This document shows, piece by piece, positions 1 through 7,258 of a DNA stretch of 14,558 bases. A program made the position numbers and the translations under genes. The DNA lies in assembly GCA_900553265.1 (NCBI GenBank), contig USDD01000070.1:1-14558 (forward strand), read 5' to 3'. How positions within the stretch are numbered: the first letter of the stretch is position 1; every line of letters begins with the position of its first letter. This stretch comes from an uncultured Eubacteriales bacterium. Lineage in GTDB: Bacteria; Bacillota; Clostridia; Christensenellales; Aristaeellaceae. The notes under the pieces are model-generated. The model saw only the letters and a list, made by a program, of their open reading frames with translations. It had not been told where the DNA came from and did not search any database.

Positions 1-16
1 GAGGCGCGGCACCTGG

Positions 17-36
17 CGGGGGAGCTTGCTCCCCCG
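17..36. repeat. GC-rich hairpin next to palindromic repeat copy 1
   Basis: CGGGGGAGC and its reverse complement GCTCCCCCG are separated by TT, giving a 9-bp GC stem. No T-run follows on either strand, so it is not a textbook intrinsic terminator. It sits five bases from the palindrome at 42-72, and the same order (GC hairpin, then palindrome, read on the plus strand) recurs at 4384-4445. It may end a plus-strand gene lying left of the window. Confidence 0.6.
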
Positions 37-41
37 TCCAC

Positions 42-72
42 CAGCTTGTCAAAAAAGTTTTTTGACAAGCTG
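42..72. repeat. Dispersed 31-bp palindrome, copy 1
   Basis: CAGCTTGTCAAAAAA, a central G, then the exact reverse complement TTTTTTGACAAGCTG. It begins 33 bases past the stop codon of the histidine kinase gene on the minus strand. A second copy at 4414-4444 differs at the three central positions in a way that keeps the palindrome perfect. The T-run lies inside the stem rather than after it. It may be a bidirectional 3'-end hairpin or a small palindromic repeat family; which one cannot be told from two copies. Confidence 0.75.
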
Positions 73-105
73 TGGAGCGCGGAAAGCGGCTCCAATGGGG
101 GATCC

Positions 106-1344
106 TTATTTCGGCAGCGTCACGCGGAAGGTCGTTCCGCGCTGCGCGTCGCTCTGGACGGCGATTTCGCCGCGGTGGGCCTGCACGATGCTCCGGGCGA
201 TGGACAGGCCCAGACCGTTGCCGGGATTTTCCCGGTTGTGGGAGTCGTCCACGCGATAGAACCGGTCGAAGATCCGGGGCAGCGATTCCGGGGGAATGGG
301 CGTGCCGGTGTTCTGCACCTCCAGCACGGGTCTGCCGTCCCGGCGGAAGAGGCGCACGTCGATCTCGCCGCCGTCATTCGAATACTTCAGCGCGTTGCTG
401 AGCAGGATGACCGCCAGCTGCTTGAGCATCTCCTCGTCGCCGGTGCATTCCACGCCTTCGTCGATGTGGGTTTTCAGCGTCCTGCCCGCCTCGAACACGG
501 CGCTCTCGAAGGGCAGCGTCACGCCCGTCAGCGCGCGGCTCAGGTCGAAGGAGCGCAGCGCCGGCTGCATTCTGCCGCCGTCCATGCGCGCCAGCGTCAG
601 CAGATTCTGCACCAGACGGTCGGTGCGGCGGATCTCCGACTGAATGTAGGACAGGCTCTCGTTTTCGCCGATTTCCGCCGAGAGCGCCTCGGCGTTGGCG
701 GAGATGACGGCCAGCGGGGTTTTCAGCTCGTGGCTCGCGTCCCAGACGAACTGCTTCTGCCGCTCGAACGCGTCCTGCACCGGGCGGAGCATCCGCCGGA
801 TGAGCAGCAGCGCGCCCGCGGTGAGCACCGCCCAGGCCGCGGCGGTGACCCGCACGATGGACGTGAGCGACCGCCGGGCGCTCTCCAGATCGCGCCGCGC
901 GTCGATGACCACCATCAGGCGGCCGTTCTCGGAGTCGGAGAGCAGATAGAACTGACTGCCGATGCAGCCGCGGGAGTCGCCCGATTTCAGCGCGCGCTGG
1001 ACGAGCTGCGCCACCTGCTCGTCGGCGTACAGATCGGAACGGTCGGACGACCAGCTCTTCACGCCGCCGTCGTCGTCGATGCGCACGAGGTAGTGGTTGG
1101 TCAGATGGGCCAGCAAGACGTCCCCCGGCTGGCCGGGATCGCGGCCGCCGCTCTCGGGCGCGGGCGGCGGATCCTCCGGCGTAGTCCGGGTCTGAATGCC
1201 CATCAGCGTCTCCAGCGAGCGGTACATCTGCGCCTTCAGGCTGGCCAGATTGGACAGATACAGCGAAAGGACGATGCACGCCGACACGAGCAGCAGCGCG
1301 CCGCTGACCAGCAGCGACAGCCGCCGTTGAAGCTTTCCGATCAT
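106..1344 (-). CDS. Two-component sensor histidine kinase
   Basis: Membrane sensor kinase of 412 residues that should autophosphorylate and pass phosphate to the adjacent OmpR-type regulator. TM1 is about residues 9-32 and TM2 about 163-182, enclosing a roughly 130-residue external sensor region I do not recognise. The HisKA H-box is DASHELKTPL with phospho-acceptor H205. The HATPase_c domain has an N-box (LSNALKYS, N317), an FDRFYRVD segment and a glycine loop (GNGLGLSIA) near the C-terminus. The start ATG overlaps the regulator stop as ATGA, indicating translational coupling. All key kinase residues are present. The stimulus is unknown; the divergent GH78-like gene suggests, but does not show, control of glycan use. 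Confidence 0.95.
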   Translation of the reverse strand: MIGKLQRRLSLLVSGALLLVSACIVLSLYLSNLASLKAQMYRSLETLMGIQTRTTPEDPPPAPESGGRDPGQPGDVLLAHLTNHYLVRIDDDGGVKSWSSDRSDLYADEQVAQLVQRALKSGDSRGCIGSQFYLLSDSENGRLMVVIDARRDLESARRSLTSIVRVTAAAWAVLTAGALLLIRRMLRPVQDAFERQKQFVWDASHELKTPLAVISANAEALSAEIGENESLSYIQSEIRRTDRLVQNLLTLARMDGGRMQPALRSFDLSRALTGVTLPFESAVFEAGRTLKTHIDEGVECTGDEEMLKQLAVILLSNALKYSNDGGEIDVRLFRRDGRPVLEVQNTGTPIPPESLPRIFDRFYRVDDSHNRENPGNGLGLSIARSIVQAHRGEIAVQSDAQRGTTFRVTLPK

Positions 1345-2021
1345 CTGGTTTCCTCCAGCGCGTAGCCCACGCCGCGCACGGCTCTGATCTCCACCGTGGA
1401 GCCCACGTACGCCAGCTTGCGCCGCAGGAAGGACAGATACACGGCCAGATTGTTGTATTCCGCATCGCTGTCATAGCCCCAGATGCGCGTGAGGATGGTC
1501 TCCCGGGGCAGCACCTGACCGGCGTTGCGCAGCAGCAGCTCCATCAGCTGATATTCCTTGGCCCCCAGCTTGACCGACTGGCCCGTGGCGGCGCAGGACA
1601 GCAGCATGCCGCCGGGGCTGAGCGCCGCGTCGCCGAAGGACAGGCTCTTCAGCTCCCGGCCGTCGCCCCGGCGCGTGATGGCGTGCAGACAGGCGATCAG
1701 CTCGGACATCTGGAAGGGCTTGGGCAGATAGTAGTCCGCGCCGCTCTCCAGTCCCCGAACGCGATCCTCCAGCCCGCCGCGCGCCGTGAGCATCAGCACC
1801 GGCGTGGCCACGCCCTCCCGGCGCAGACGCGCCAGCACGGAAAAGCCGTCCATGCCCGGCAGCATCACGTCCAGCACAATCGCGTCGTAGCCGCCCGTCA
1901 GCGCGTCGTCCAGCCCTTCCGGGCCGGTGTAGGCCGCGTCGGCGACGATCTGCTCCCGGGCGAGCACCTTCTGAATGGCGGCGGACAGGGGCTTTTCGTC
2001 CTCGATGAGCAAAACACGCAT
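1341..2021 (-). CDS. OmpR/PhoB-family response regulator
   Basis: DNA-binding response regulator of 226 residues. The receiver domain (about 1-115) has the acidic pocket E7/D8, phospho-acceptor D51 (IVLDVMLPG), T79 (MLTARG) and K101 (LPKPF). The C-terminal winged helix (about 130-225) has the usual LGAKEYQLMELLL opening and ends in the RAVRGVGYALE hairpin. The ATG start has GGAGG seven bases upstream. It is the first gene of a two-gene operon with the histidine kinase, which it overlaps by four bases. A good promoter lies just upstream. Target genes are unknown; the divergently transcribed GH78-like gene is the nearest candidate. Confidence 0.96.
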   Translation of the reverse strand: MRVLLIEDEKPLSAAIQKVLAREQIVADAAYTGPEGLDDALTGGYDAIVLDVMLPGMDGFSVLARLRREGVATPVLMLTARGGLEDRVRGLESGADYYLPKPFQMSELIACLHAITRRGDGRELKSLSFGDAALSPGGMLLSCAATGQSVKLGAKEYQLMELLLRNAGQVLPRETILTRIWGYDSDAEYNNLAVYLSFLRRKLAYVGSTVEIRAVRGVGYALEETR

Positions 2022-2050
2022 GGAATCGCCTCCATTTGGGATATGAACCT

Positions 2051-2079
2051 ATTATAATCGCCCGGGCGGCGTTCGTAAA
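2051..2079 (-). promoter_or_regulatory. Promoter of the two-component operon
   Basis: On the minus strand, TTTACG (4 of 6 to consensus), a 17-bp spacer and a perfect TATAAT. The predicted start of transcription lies about 23 bases before the regulator ATG, just upstream of its GGAGG site. Confidence 0.65.
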
Positions 2080-2128
2080 GCCCCTTTCGTCACACGCGCA
2101 GCAGGATCCACATGGCCGGGCGCAAATG

Positions 2129-2155
2129 TCGATATACCCAATCTGGGTATATCGA
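2129..2155. promoter_or_regulatory. 27-bp palindromic operator candidate
   Basis: Arms TCGATATACCCA and TGGGTATATCGA are exact reverse complements around ATC. The site lies between the divergent promoters, about 24 bases upstream of the GH78-like -35 and 50 bases upstream of the response-regulator -35. Perfect 12-bp arms without a following T-run suggest a binding site for a dimeric regulator rather than a terminator. The regulator is not identified. OmpR-type proteins usually bind direct repeats, so a GntR, LacI or TetR-like factor encoded elsewhere is possible. Confidence 0.6.
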
Positions 2156-2178
2156 TTAAATCCTTGAGACGTTCCCTC

Positions 2179-2207
2179 TTCCCATTTGGCGCGGATTGTG
2201 GTATGAT
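2179..2207 (+). promoter_or_regulatory. Promoter of the GH78-like gene
   Basis: TTCCCA (weak -35), a 17-bp spacer and TATGAT preceded by TGG, an extended -10. This predicts a leader of about 37 bases before the ATG at 2251. The weak -35 fits a regulated or activator-dependent promoter, with the palindrome at 2129-2155 just upstream. Confidence 0.5.
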
Positions 2208-2250
2208 GTCAGGCAGAAAACTTTCTATAATAAATATAGGAGGAACGCTC

Positions 2251-4374
2251 ATGGCTTTTTTTGAAAAGGCGGTTCCCGTGTGGATCGCGGGACGGGAAAG
2301 GGAAAAGAACTTCACCTGCGGCTTTACGGCGAGGATCGACTTTGCGCCGGGCAAGCGCGTCGTGCTGCGCGCGGCGGCTTCGGCGTATTATCAGCTCTAT
2401 GTCAACGGCGCGTTCGCGGGCTACGGCCCGGCCCACTGCGCCCACGGCTTCTTCCGCGTGGACGAAATCGATCTGACCGGGCGCCTGCGCCCGGGCGAGA
2501 ACTTCGTGGCGCTGGAGGCGGGCTGCACCAACGTCAGCGCCTTCTCCGTGCTCAACCAGCCGGGCTTCGTGCAGGCGGAAATCTGCGTGGACGGACGGGC
2601 GGAGGCATGGACGGCGGCGGAGGGCGGCGGCTTCGTCGGCTGCGTGCCGGGCAATCGCGTGCAGAGGGTGGAGCGCTACAGCTTCCAGCGCAGCTTCGCC
2701 GAGGCCCATCGGCTGGCTCCGGGCTGGGACGCGTGGCGCGTGGGCGAGATTTCGAAGCCCGCGGCGCTGGCCGGGCAGCCGGCGGTTCGGCTGATGGAGC
2801 GCGGCTTCCCGGATTTCCGCTTCCCGGAGCTGAAGCCCACTGCGCTGACGGCGCGGCTGCGCGTCCATCGCGACGAAAACTCGAACTGGCGCTGGGTGAA
2901 CCGCTGCGTGGACGAGGCGGTTCCGGTCATCGGCGGCTATCGCCGGGACGAGCTGGAGCTGAAGCTCAGCGACGAGGTGGGCGCGCTGCGCACCGACGAG
3001 AACCGCCCCGCGGACGAGCCCTGGAGCGGAACGCTTTCGCTGAAGGACGGCGACGGCGCGATCGTGCGCTTCGACGGCGAAAAGGCCGGCTTTCCGGCGC
3101 TGGACGTGCGCTGCACGGAAAAGACGGAGCTGTATCTGACCTACGACGAGATTCTCACCGGGGACGGCGACGTGGACGCCTTCCGGCTGAGCCTGCTGGG
3201 CGCGCTGAAGCTCGAGATGGAGCCGGGCGAGTATCACTTTGTGGCTGCGAAGATCATCGGCGCGCAGTACGTGAAGCTCTGCTGCATCGGCGGCGCGTGC
3301 GAGGTGCGCGGCCTCAGACTGCTGGAGGCGGCCTCGCCCGTGCCCGTGACGGCGAAGTACGGCGGCGGCGATCCGGAGCTTAAGCGCATATACGACGCGG
3401 CGGTGGAGTCCTTCCGGCAGAACGCCTTCGACGTGTTCACCGACTGCCCCACCCGCGAGCGCGCCGGATGGACCTGCGACAGCTTCTTTACGGGTCGTGC
3501 GGAATTCGCGCTGACGGGGAAGAACCTCTCCGAGCGGCTGTTTCTGGAGAACTACTTCCTGCCGAAAGAGTATCCTTGCCTGAAGCACGGCCAGGCGCCC
3601 ATGTGCTATCCCTCCGACCATGCCGACCACGCCTTCATTCCCAACTGGATGATGTGGCTGATGCTGGAGCTGGAGGAGTACTGCGGCCGCACCGGCGACG
3701 CGGCCATGGCCGATTTCGCCAAGGCGCATGTGGACGAGATGCTTCAGTACTTCGCCGGCTTCGAGAACGAGCGGGGCCTGCTGGAAAAGCTGGAGGGCTG
3801 GGTGTTCATCGAATGGTCGAAGTGCAACGAGCTGACGCAGGACGTGAACTATCCCACCAACGCCCTCTACGCCGGCGCGCTGGACGCGATGGCGCGGCTG
3901 TACAGCCGTCCGGAGCTGTCCGAAAAGGCGGCGCGCATCCGCAAGACGCTGCGCGGATGCGCCATGCACGGACGGCGGTTCGTGGATCGCGCGCTGCGGG
4001 GCGCGGACGGCGTGCTGCGCAATGGCGGCGAGGAGACGGAGACCTGCCAGTACTACATGTTCTTCTTCGGCGTGGCCGATCCGGAGACGGACGCGGCGCT
4101 GTGGAGCGAGCTGCGGACGGAGTACTCCGGCCTGCGTGCCGAGCGCGAGAACGAGACGCAGATGTATCCCGCCAACGCCTTCATCGGCAAGGCGCTGCGC
4201 ATGCTGCTGCTGGATCGCTATGGCCTGAAGGAGGAGCTCATCGCCGAGCTGCGCGCGGTGTACGCGCCCATGGCCGCTCTGACGGGCACGCTGTGGGAGA
4301 ACCTGACCACCTGCGCCAGCTGCAACCACGGATTCGCGTCCATCATCGGTCAGCTGCTGCTGAAGAACGCGTAA
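2251..4374 (+). CDS. GH78-like alpha-L-rhamnosidase family protein
   Basis: Cytoplasmic glycoside hydrolase of 707 residues, probably removing alpha-L-rhamnose or a related sugar from imported glycosides. An N-terminal beta-sandwich (about 1-170; YYQLYVNGAFAGYGP) precedes a six-hairpin (alpha/alpha)6 domain (about 380-700). The signature DCPTRERAGWTCD places D398, E403, W407 and D410 at the spacing I recall for the GH78 enzyme BsRhaB (D567, E572, W576, D579). A late Glu in TLWEN (E683) is a candidate base, followed by CNHGFAS, resembling the GH78 NH segment. The ATG at 2251 is chosen over an in-frame ATG at 2164 because AGGAGG lies seven bases before it and the promoter -10 is at 2202-2207. 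There is no signal peptide, and the protein is shorter than many multidomain GH78 enzymes. Family fairly sure; substrate uncertain. Confidence 0.8.
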   Translation: MAFFEKAVPVWIAGREREKNFTCGFTARIDFAPGKRVVLRAAASAYYQLYVNGAFAGYGPAHCAHGFFRVDEIDLTGRLRPGENFVALEAGCTNVSAFSVLNQPGFVQAEICVDGRAEAWTAAEGGGFVGCVPGNRVQRVERYSFQRSFAEAHRLAPGWDAWRVGEISKPAALAGQPAVRLMERGFPDFRFPELKPTALTARLRVHRDENSNWRWVNRCVDEAVPVIGGYRRDELELKLSDEVGALRTDENRPADEPWSGTLSLKDGDGAIVRFDGEKAGFPALDVRCTEKTELYLTYDEILTGDGDVDAFRLSLLGALKLEMEPGEYHFVAAKIIGAQYVKLCCIGGACEVRGLRLLEAASPVPVTAKYGGGDPELKRIYDAAVESFRQNAFDVFTDCPTRERAGWTCDSFFTGRAEFALTGKNLSERLFLENYFLPKEYPCLKHGQAPMCYPSDHADHAFIPNWMMWLMLELEEYCGRTGDAAMADFAKAHVDEMLQYFAGFENERGLLEKLEGWVFIEWSKCNELTQDVNYPTNALYAGALDAMARLYSRPELSEKAARIRKTLRGCAMHGRRFVDRALRGADGVLRNGGEETETCQYYMFFFGVADPETDAALWSELRTEYSGLRAERENETQMYPANAFIGKALRMLLLDRYGLKEELIAELRAVYAPMAALTGTLWENLTTCASCNHGFASIIGQLLLKNA

Positions 4375-4383
4375 GCAGACACA

Positions 4384-4414
4384 GAACGCCCGGGCGATTT
4401 TCGCCCGGGCGTTC
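4384..4414. repeat. GC-rich 14-bp hairpin at GH78-like gene 3' end
   Basis: GAACGCCCGGGCGA and its exact reverse complement flank a TTT loop, starting nine bases after the GH78-like stop. No T-run follows on either strand. It directly abuts and overlaps by two bases the palindrome at 4413-4445, forming a tandem hairpin between convergent genes. It probably helps define both mRNA 3' ends. Confidence 0.7.
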
Positions 4415-4444
4415 AGCTTGTCAAAAAGACTTTTTGACAAGCTG
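4414..4444. repeat. Dispersed 31-bp palindrome, copy 2
   Basis: CAGCTTGTCAAAAAG, a central A, then CTTTTTGACAAGCTG; one further T/A pair at 4413 and 4445 extends the match to 33 bp. Compared with the copy at 42-72, an A-T pair has become G-C on both arms, so pairing is preserved. It lies 11 bases past the oxidoreductase stop on the minus strand and 39 bases past the GH78-like stop on the plus strand. Confidence 0.75.
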
Positions 4445-4455
4445 AGCATCACCCG

Positions 4456-5568
4456 TCAGTCGAGAATTCCCTTGATCGTCGGCCGCACCATGGCCGGGGC
4501 GCGATGGTACTCGGAGCGGATTTCCGTCCAGCAGCCGGTTCTGGCGCTGGTTTCGAAGCCCTCGATGATCTCCAGCACGTGATAAGTCTGCTGCACGGCG
4601 CAGCGGGCCTCGCGGCCGGTGGTCAGCGCCTTGGCCATGTCGGCCAGACCCAGCGCGCGGGAGTTCTCCGGATAGCCGTACATCATCGGAATCTCCCTGG
4701 TCACGCCCTCCTCCGGGCGATACAGCTGGATGGTTCCGGAGAAGTCGTTGGGGTCGGGCACGAACAGCGTGCCCTCGCTGCCGTAGATCTCGATGAAGCG
4801 GGACTTCTCACGGGGGAACTGCACGTCGAAGGTGGTGAAGATGGTGCCGATGGCGCCGGAGGCGTACTGCACGGTGCCGGCGATGTAGGTGTTCACGTCC
4901 ACGTCCATGACCTTGCCCGCCAGCGGCTGGCTGGTGATGGTGCGCTTCGGGAAGGTGATTTTGCTGGCGCTGAACACCCGCTGCACGCCGCCCATGAGGT
5001 TGATCATGGCCGTGAGATAGTACGGGCCCATGTCGAACATCGGGCCGCCGCCGCGCTTGTAGTAGAATTCCGGGTCGGGATGCCAGCTCTCGTGGCCGCA
5101 GCCGATCATGTAGGCCGCGCTGCCGATGGGCGTTCCGATGAAGCCGTCGTCGATGAGCCGGCGGCAGGTCTGGATGCCCGCGCCCAGGAAGGTGTCCGGC
5201 GCGCCGCCCAGCATCAGTCCCTTTTCCTCGGCGATGCGGCGCAATTCTGTCCCCTCGGCCAGCTCCGCGCCCAGCGGCTTTTCCGAATAGACGTGCTTGC
5301 CCGCCAGCAGCGCCGCACGGCTGACCTCGAAGTGCTCGTAGGGGCGCGTCAGGTTCAGCACGATCTGCACCTCCGGATCGGCGAAGGCGTCGTGCATGGT
5401 GTCGTAGATTTTGGGCACGCCGTACTCGGCGGCGGCCTTCTCGGCGCGCTCGCGCACGAGATCGCACACGCCGATGAGCTCCAGCTCCCGGAAGGTCTGG
5501 GTGATGTTCTTCAGATAAATTCCGCTGATATTGCCCACGCCGATCATGGCGACCCTGACTCGGTTCAT
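4456..5568 (-). CDS. Gfo/Idh/MocA family oxidoreductase (ThuB-like position)
   Basis: NAD(P)-dependent sugar or sugar-derivative dehydrogenase of 370 residues, cytoplasmic. The N-terminal Rossmann fold shows AMIGVGNISG (residues 7-16), the family EKP motif is E96-K97-P98, and the C-terminal domain has GGGPMFDMGPYYLTA with D179. Where inositol dehydrogenase IolG has His four residues after the Asp, this protein has Y183, a common variant. The ATG at 5568 is preferred to a TTG five codons upstream because those codons are themselves the AGGAGGAG ribosome site. It starts 11 bases after the stop of the ThuA-like gene, so the two form an operon. In rhizobia ThuA and ThuB act together on disaccharides through 3-keto forms; a similar role here is inference. 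Confidence 0.92.
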   Translation of the reverse strand: MNRVRVAMIGVGNISGIYLKNITQTFRELELIGVCDLVRERAEKAAAEYGVPKIYDTMHDAFADPEVQIVLNLTRPYEHFEVSRAALLAGKHVYSEKPLGAELAEGTELRRIAEEKGLMLGGAPDTFLGAGIQTCRRLIDDGFIGTPIGSAAYMIGCGHESWHPDPEFYYKRGGGPMFDMGPYYLTAMINLMGGVQRVFSASKITFPKRTITSQPLAGKVMDVDVNTYIAGTVQYASGAIGTIFTTFDVQFPREKSRFIEIYGSEGTLFVPDPNDFSGTIQLYRPEEGVTREIPMMYGYPENSRALGLADMAKALTTGREARCAVQQTYHVLEIIEGFETSARTGCWTEIRSEYHRAPAMVRPTIKGILD

Positions 5569-5579
5569 GGTTCTCCTCC

Positions 5580-6302
5580 TCAATACATCTTGGCGGTGTT
5601 TTCAAACCGCTCGGTGGTCAGATTGTGCTTTTTCGCATAGTCCCGGCCCTCGGCGGCCCAGACCATGCCGCGCTCCATCAGCACCGCCGCCGACGGCGAA
5701 CGGTCGAACACGTCGTCGTGATGGCCCAGCGAGGTGTAGAACACGCGGCCGTTGCCCCAGAACTTCGTCCAGGCCACGGGCATGTCCACGGGTTTGTTGG
5801 AGATGTGATAATAGGGAACCGACGGAAAGCGCGTGGTGGCCAGCACCTCGATGGCCGGATCCACGTGGAGATAGTAGTGCTCGCTGCACACCTCGAAGTC
5901 CTCGAGGCCCTCGACGATGGGGCTGGAGCCCCGGCAGACGTTCACCGTGTAGTTCACGCCGTCTCCGCCGGGATGGGAGACCCACTGACCGCCGGTGATG
6001 AACTGCCACTCGGTGTCCTGTCGGAAGGAATCGCACATGCCGCCGTGGCAGCCGGCCAGACCCACGCCCGCGCCCACGGCCTTGGCCACATTGACGGTGT
6101 ATTCGCGCCTGATCTCGCCCATCGTCCAGCAGAACACCATCAGATCCAGCTGCATCAGGTCGTCCAGATTGCCCAGCGGATCCAGCGTGTCGAAGATGGT
6201 CGCCTCGTAGCCGTGCTTTTCCAGCATCGCCTTGAAGCGCGCGGAGGTCAGCGCCGGCTCGTGGCCGTCCCAGCCGCCCTGAAAAATCCATACCTTGCCC
6301 AA
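5580..6302 (-). CDS. ThuA-like domain protein
   Basis: ThuA family (trehalose utilisation) protein of 240 residues, with the class I glutamine-amidotransferase-like fold. Visible family landmarks are WIFQGGWDGHEP at the N-terminus, GLAGCHGGMCDSFR (residues 81-94; C85, H86), the conserved ITGGQWVSHPGG (102-113), and VPVAWTKFWGNGRVFYTSLGHH near the C-terminus. There is no signal peptide. The start is a TTG with AGGAGG eight bases upstream; the next in-frame Met is far inside the domain. It is the first gene of the operon with the Gfo/Idh/MocA oxidoreductase. ThuA-type proteins accompany such dehydrogenases in oxidation or re-reduction of keto-sugars; the precise reaction here is unknown. Confidence 0.9.
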   Translation of the reverse strand: MGKVWIFQGGWDGHEPALTSARFKAMLEKHGYEATIFDTLDPLGNLDDLMQLDLMVFCWTMGEIRREYTVNVAKAVGAGVGLAGCHGGMCDSFRQDTEWQFITGGQWVSHPGGDGVNYTVNVCRGSSPIVEGLEDFEVCSEHYYLHVDPAIEVLATTRFPSVPYYHISNKPVDMPVAWTKFWGNGRVFYTSLGHHDDVFDRSPSAAVLMERGMVWAAEGRDYAKKHNLTTERFENTAKMY

Positions 6303-6333
6303 ATAAAACGCCTCCTTTTGTTTTGCTTCCTGC

Positions 6334-6362
6334 TTGCATTATAGCACGCGCCGGGCTATAAT
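6334..6362 (+). promoter_or_regulatory. Promoter of the AraC/GH127-like operon
   Basis: Plus-strand TTGCAT, a 17-bp spacer and a perfect TATAAT at 6357-6362. Its -35 overlaps the -10 of the opposing promoter, so polymerase occupancy on the two should be mutually exclusive. Confidence 0.6.
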
Positions 6363-6366
6363 GAAC
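6338..6366 (-). promoter_or_regulatory. Promoter of the ThuA-like/oxidoreductase operon
   Basis: Minus-strand TATAAT at 6338-6343 preceded by TGC, an extended -10; only a poor -35 is visible around 6360-6366. The predicted leader before the TTG start is about 29 bases. It faces and overlaps the AraC-gene promoter. Confidence 0.6.
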
Positions 6367-6416
6367 GAAAGAAGCGCCCTTTTTGTAGACAAAAAATGCA
6401 CAGTGAGGAAAACGCC

Positions 6417-7226
6417 ATGCGCCCCTATTTCGAGGATCTCTCCTGCCGGCTCAGGCTTTCGCCGGGCTTTCCCGCGTCCTTTCCCGAGCATCTGCACACC
6501 CAGCTGGAGCTGGTCTGCCTGTTCTCCGGCCGGGCGCGGATGCTCGTGGACGGACGGACGCTCTTTCTGGAGCCGGGCGACGTGTGCCTGTGCTTTCCCG
6601 GCGCGACGCACGGCTACGCCGGCGCGGAGGCGGCGGAGGGCCTGATGCTCATCGCCGCGCCCGAGCAGTTTCCCGACTTTGCCGAGCTGCTGGAGCGCCG
6701 CCGCCCGGCGAGCCCGGTGGTGCGCATGGACGACCTTCCGCCCGACGCGGCGCTTTGCCTCGACCAGCTGCGCAGGGAATGCGCCCGGGAGACGAGCGAG
6801 CCTGCGGTGCGCGGCTATGTGCAGGTGCTTCTGGCGCGGATGCTGCCGCGGATGGAGCTGGTCGACCCGCCGGCGGAGCACTCGGACACGGCCTATCGCA
6901 TCATGCGCTATCTCTCCCGCCATTTCGCCGAGCCGCTGACGCTGACGGAGCTGGCGAGGGCGCTCAGCGTCAGCCCGTCCCACCTTTCCCACACCTTCTC
7001 CCAGCGGCTGCACACGAGCTTTCGCGCCTACGTCAACGCGCTGCGGGCAGATCACGCCTGCACGCTGCTGCGCAGCACCGACTTCAGCGTCACCCGCATC
7101 GCCTACGAATGCGGCTTCGAAACCCAGCGCACCTTCAACCGCGCCTTTCTGGAGCAGTGCGGAGAGACCCCGTCGGAATACCGCCGGAGGGCGCGGCCCG
7201 AGCTGAACGACAGATTTCAGCGTTAA
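6417..7226 (+). CDS. AraC family transcriptional regulator
   Basis: One-component sugar-responsive regulator of 269 residues. The N-terminal cupin (about 10-90) shows FPEHLHTQLELVCLFSG and LEPGDVCLCFPGATHGY, the typical AraC effector-binding barrel. The C-terminal double helix-turn-helix (about 160-260) has LTLTELARALSVSPSHLSHTF, then the second unit FSVTRIAYECGFETQRTFNRAF, ending in GETPSEYRRR. The ATG at 6417 is chosen over one seven codons upstream because GTGAGGA sits seven bases before it. It is divergent from the ThuA-like operon with overlapping promoters and 32 bases ahead of the GH127-like gene, so it may control both. The effector is unknown. Confidence 0.93.
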   Translation: MRPYFEDLSCRLRLSPGFPASFPEHLHTQLELVCLFSGRARMLVDGRTLFLEPGDVCLCFPGATHGYAGAEAAEGLMLIAAPEQFPDFAELLERRRPASPVVRMDDLPPDAALCLDQLRRECARETSEPAVRGYVQVLLARMLPRMELVDPPAEHSDTAYRIMRYLSRHFAEPLTLTELARALSVSPSHLSHTFSQRLHTSFRAYVNALRADHACTLLRSTDFSVTRIAYECGFETQRTFNRAFLEQCGETPSEYRRRARPELNDRFQR

Positions 7227-7258
7227 TTTCAACAATACGATAAGGAAGGAAAACCGCC

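Noticed and set aside
1..105. End of a protein gene at the left edge
   Set aside because: No plus-strand frame in these bases can be tied to a stop with a recognisable protein end; only the hairpins are supported.
4414..4444. Ordinary intrinsic terminator for the convergent GH78-like and oxidoreductase genes
   Set aside because: The stem outside the A/T core has few GC pairs and the T-run is inside the stem, not after it. I kept it as a repeat with possible 3'-end function rather than calling a standard terminator.
2209..4452. Very long open frame antisense to the GH78-like gene, with similar ones antisense to the kinase (46-1365), GH127-like (7655-8929), hydrogenase (9670-11154) and transporter genes (12604-14400)
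   Set aside because: Their translations are low-complexity, rich in Arg, His, Gln and Ala, without domains or ribosome sites. They arise from GC-rich third codon positions in the real genes on the other strand.
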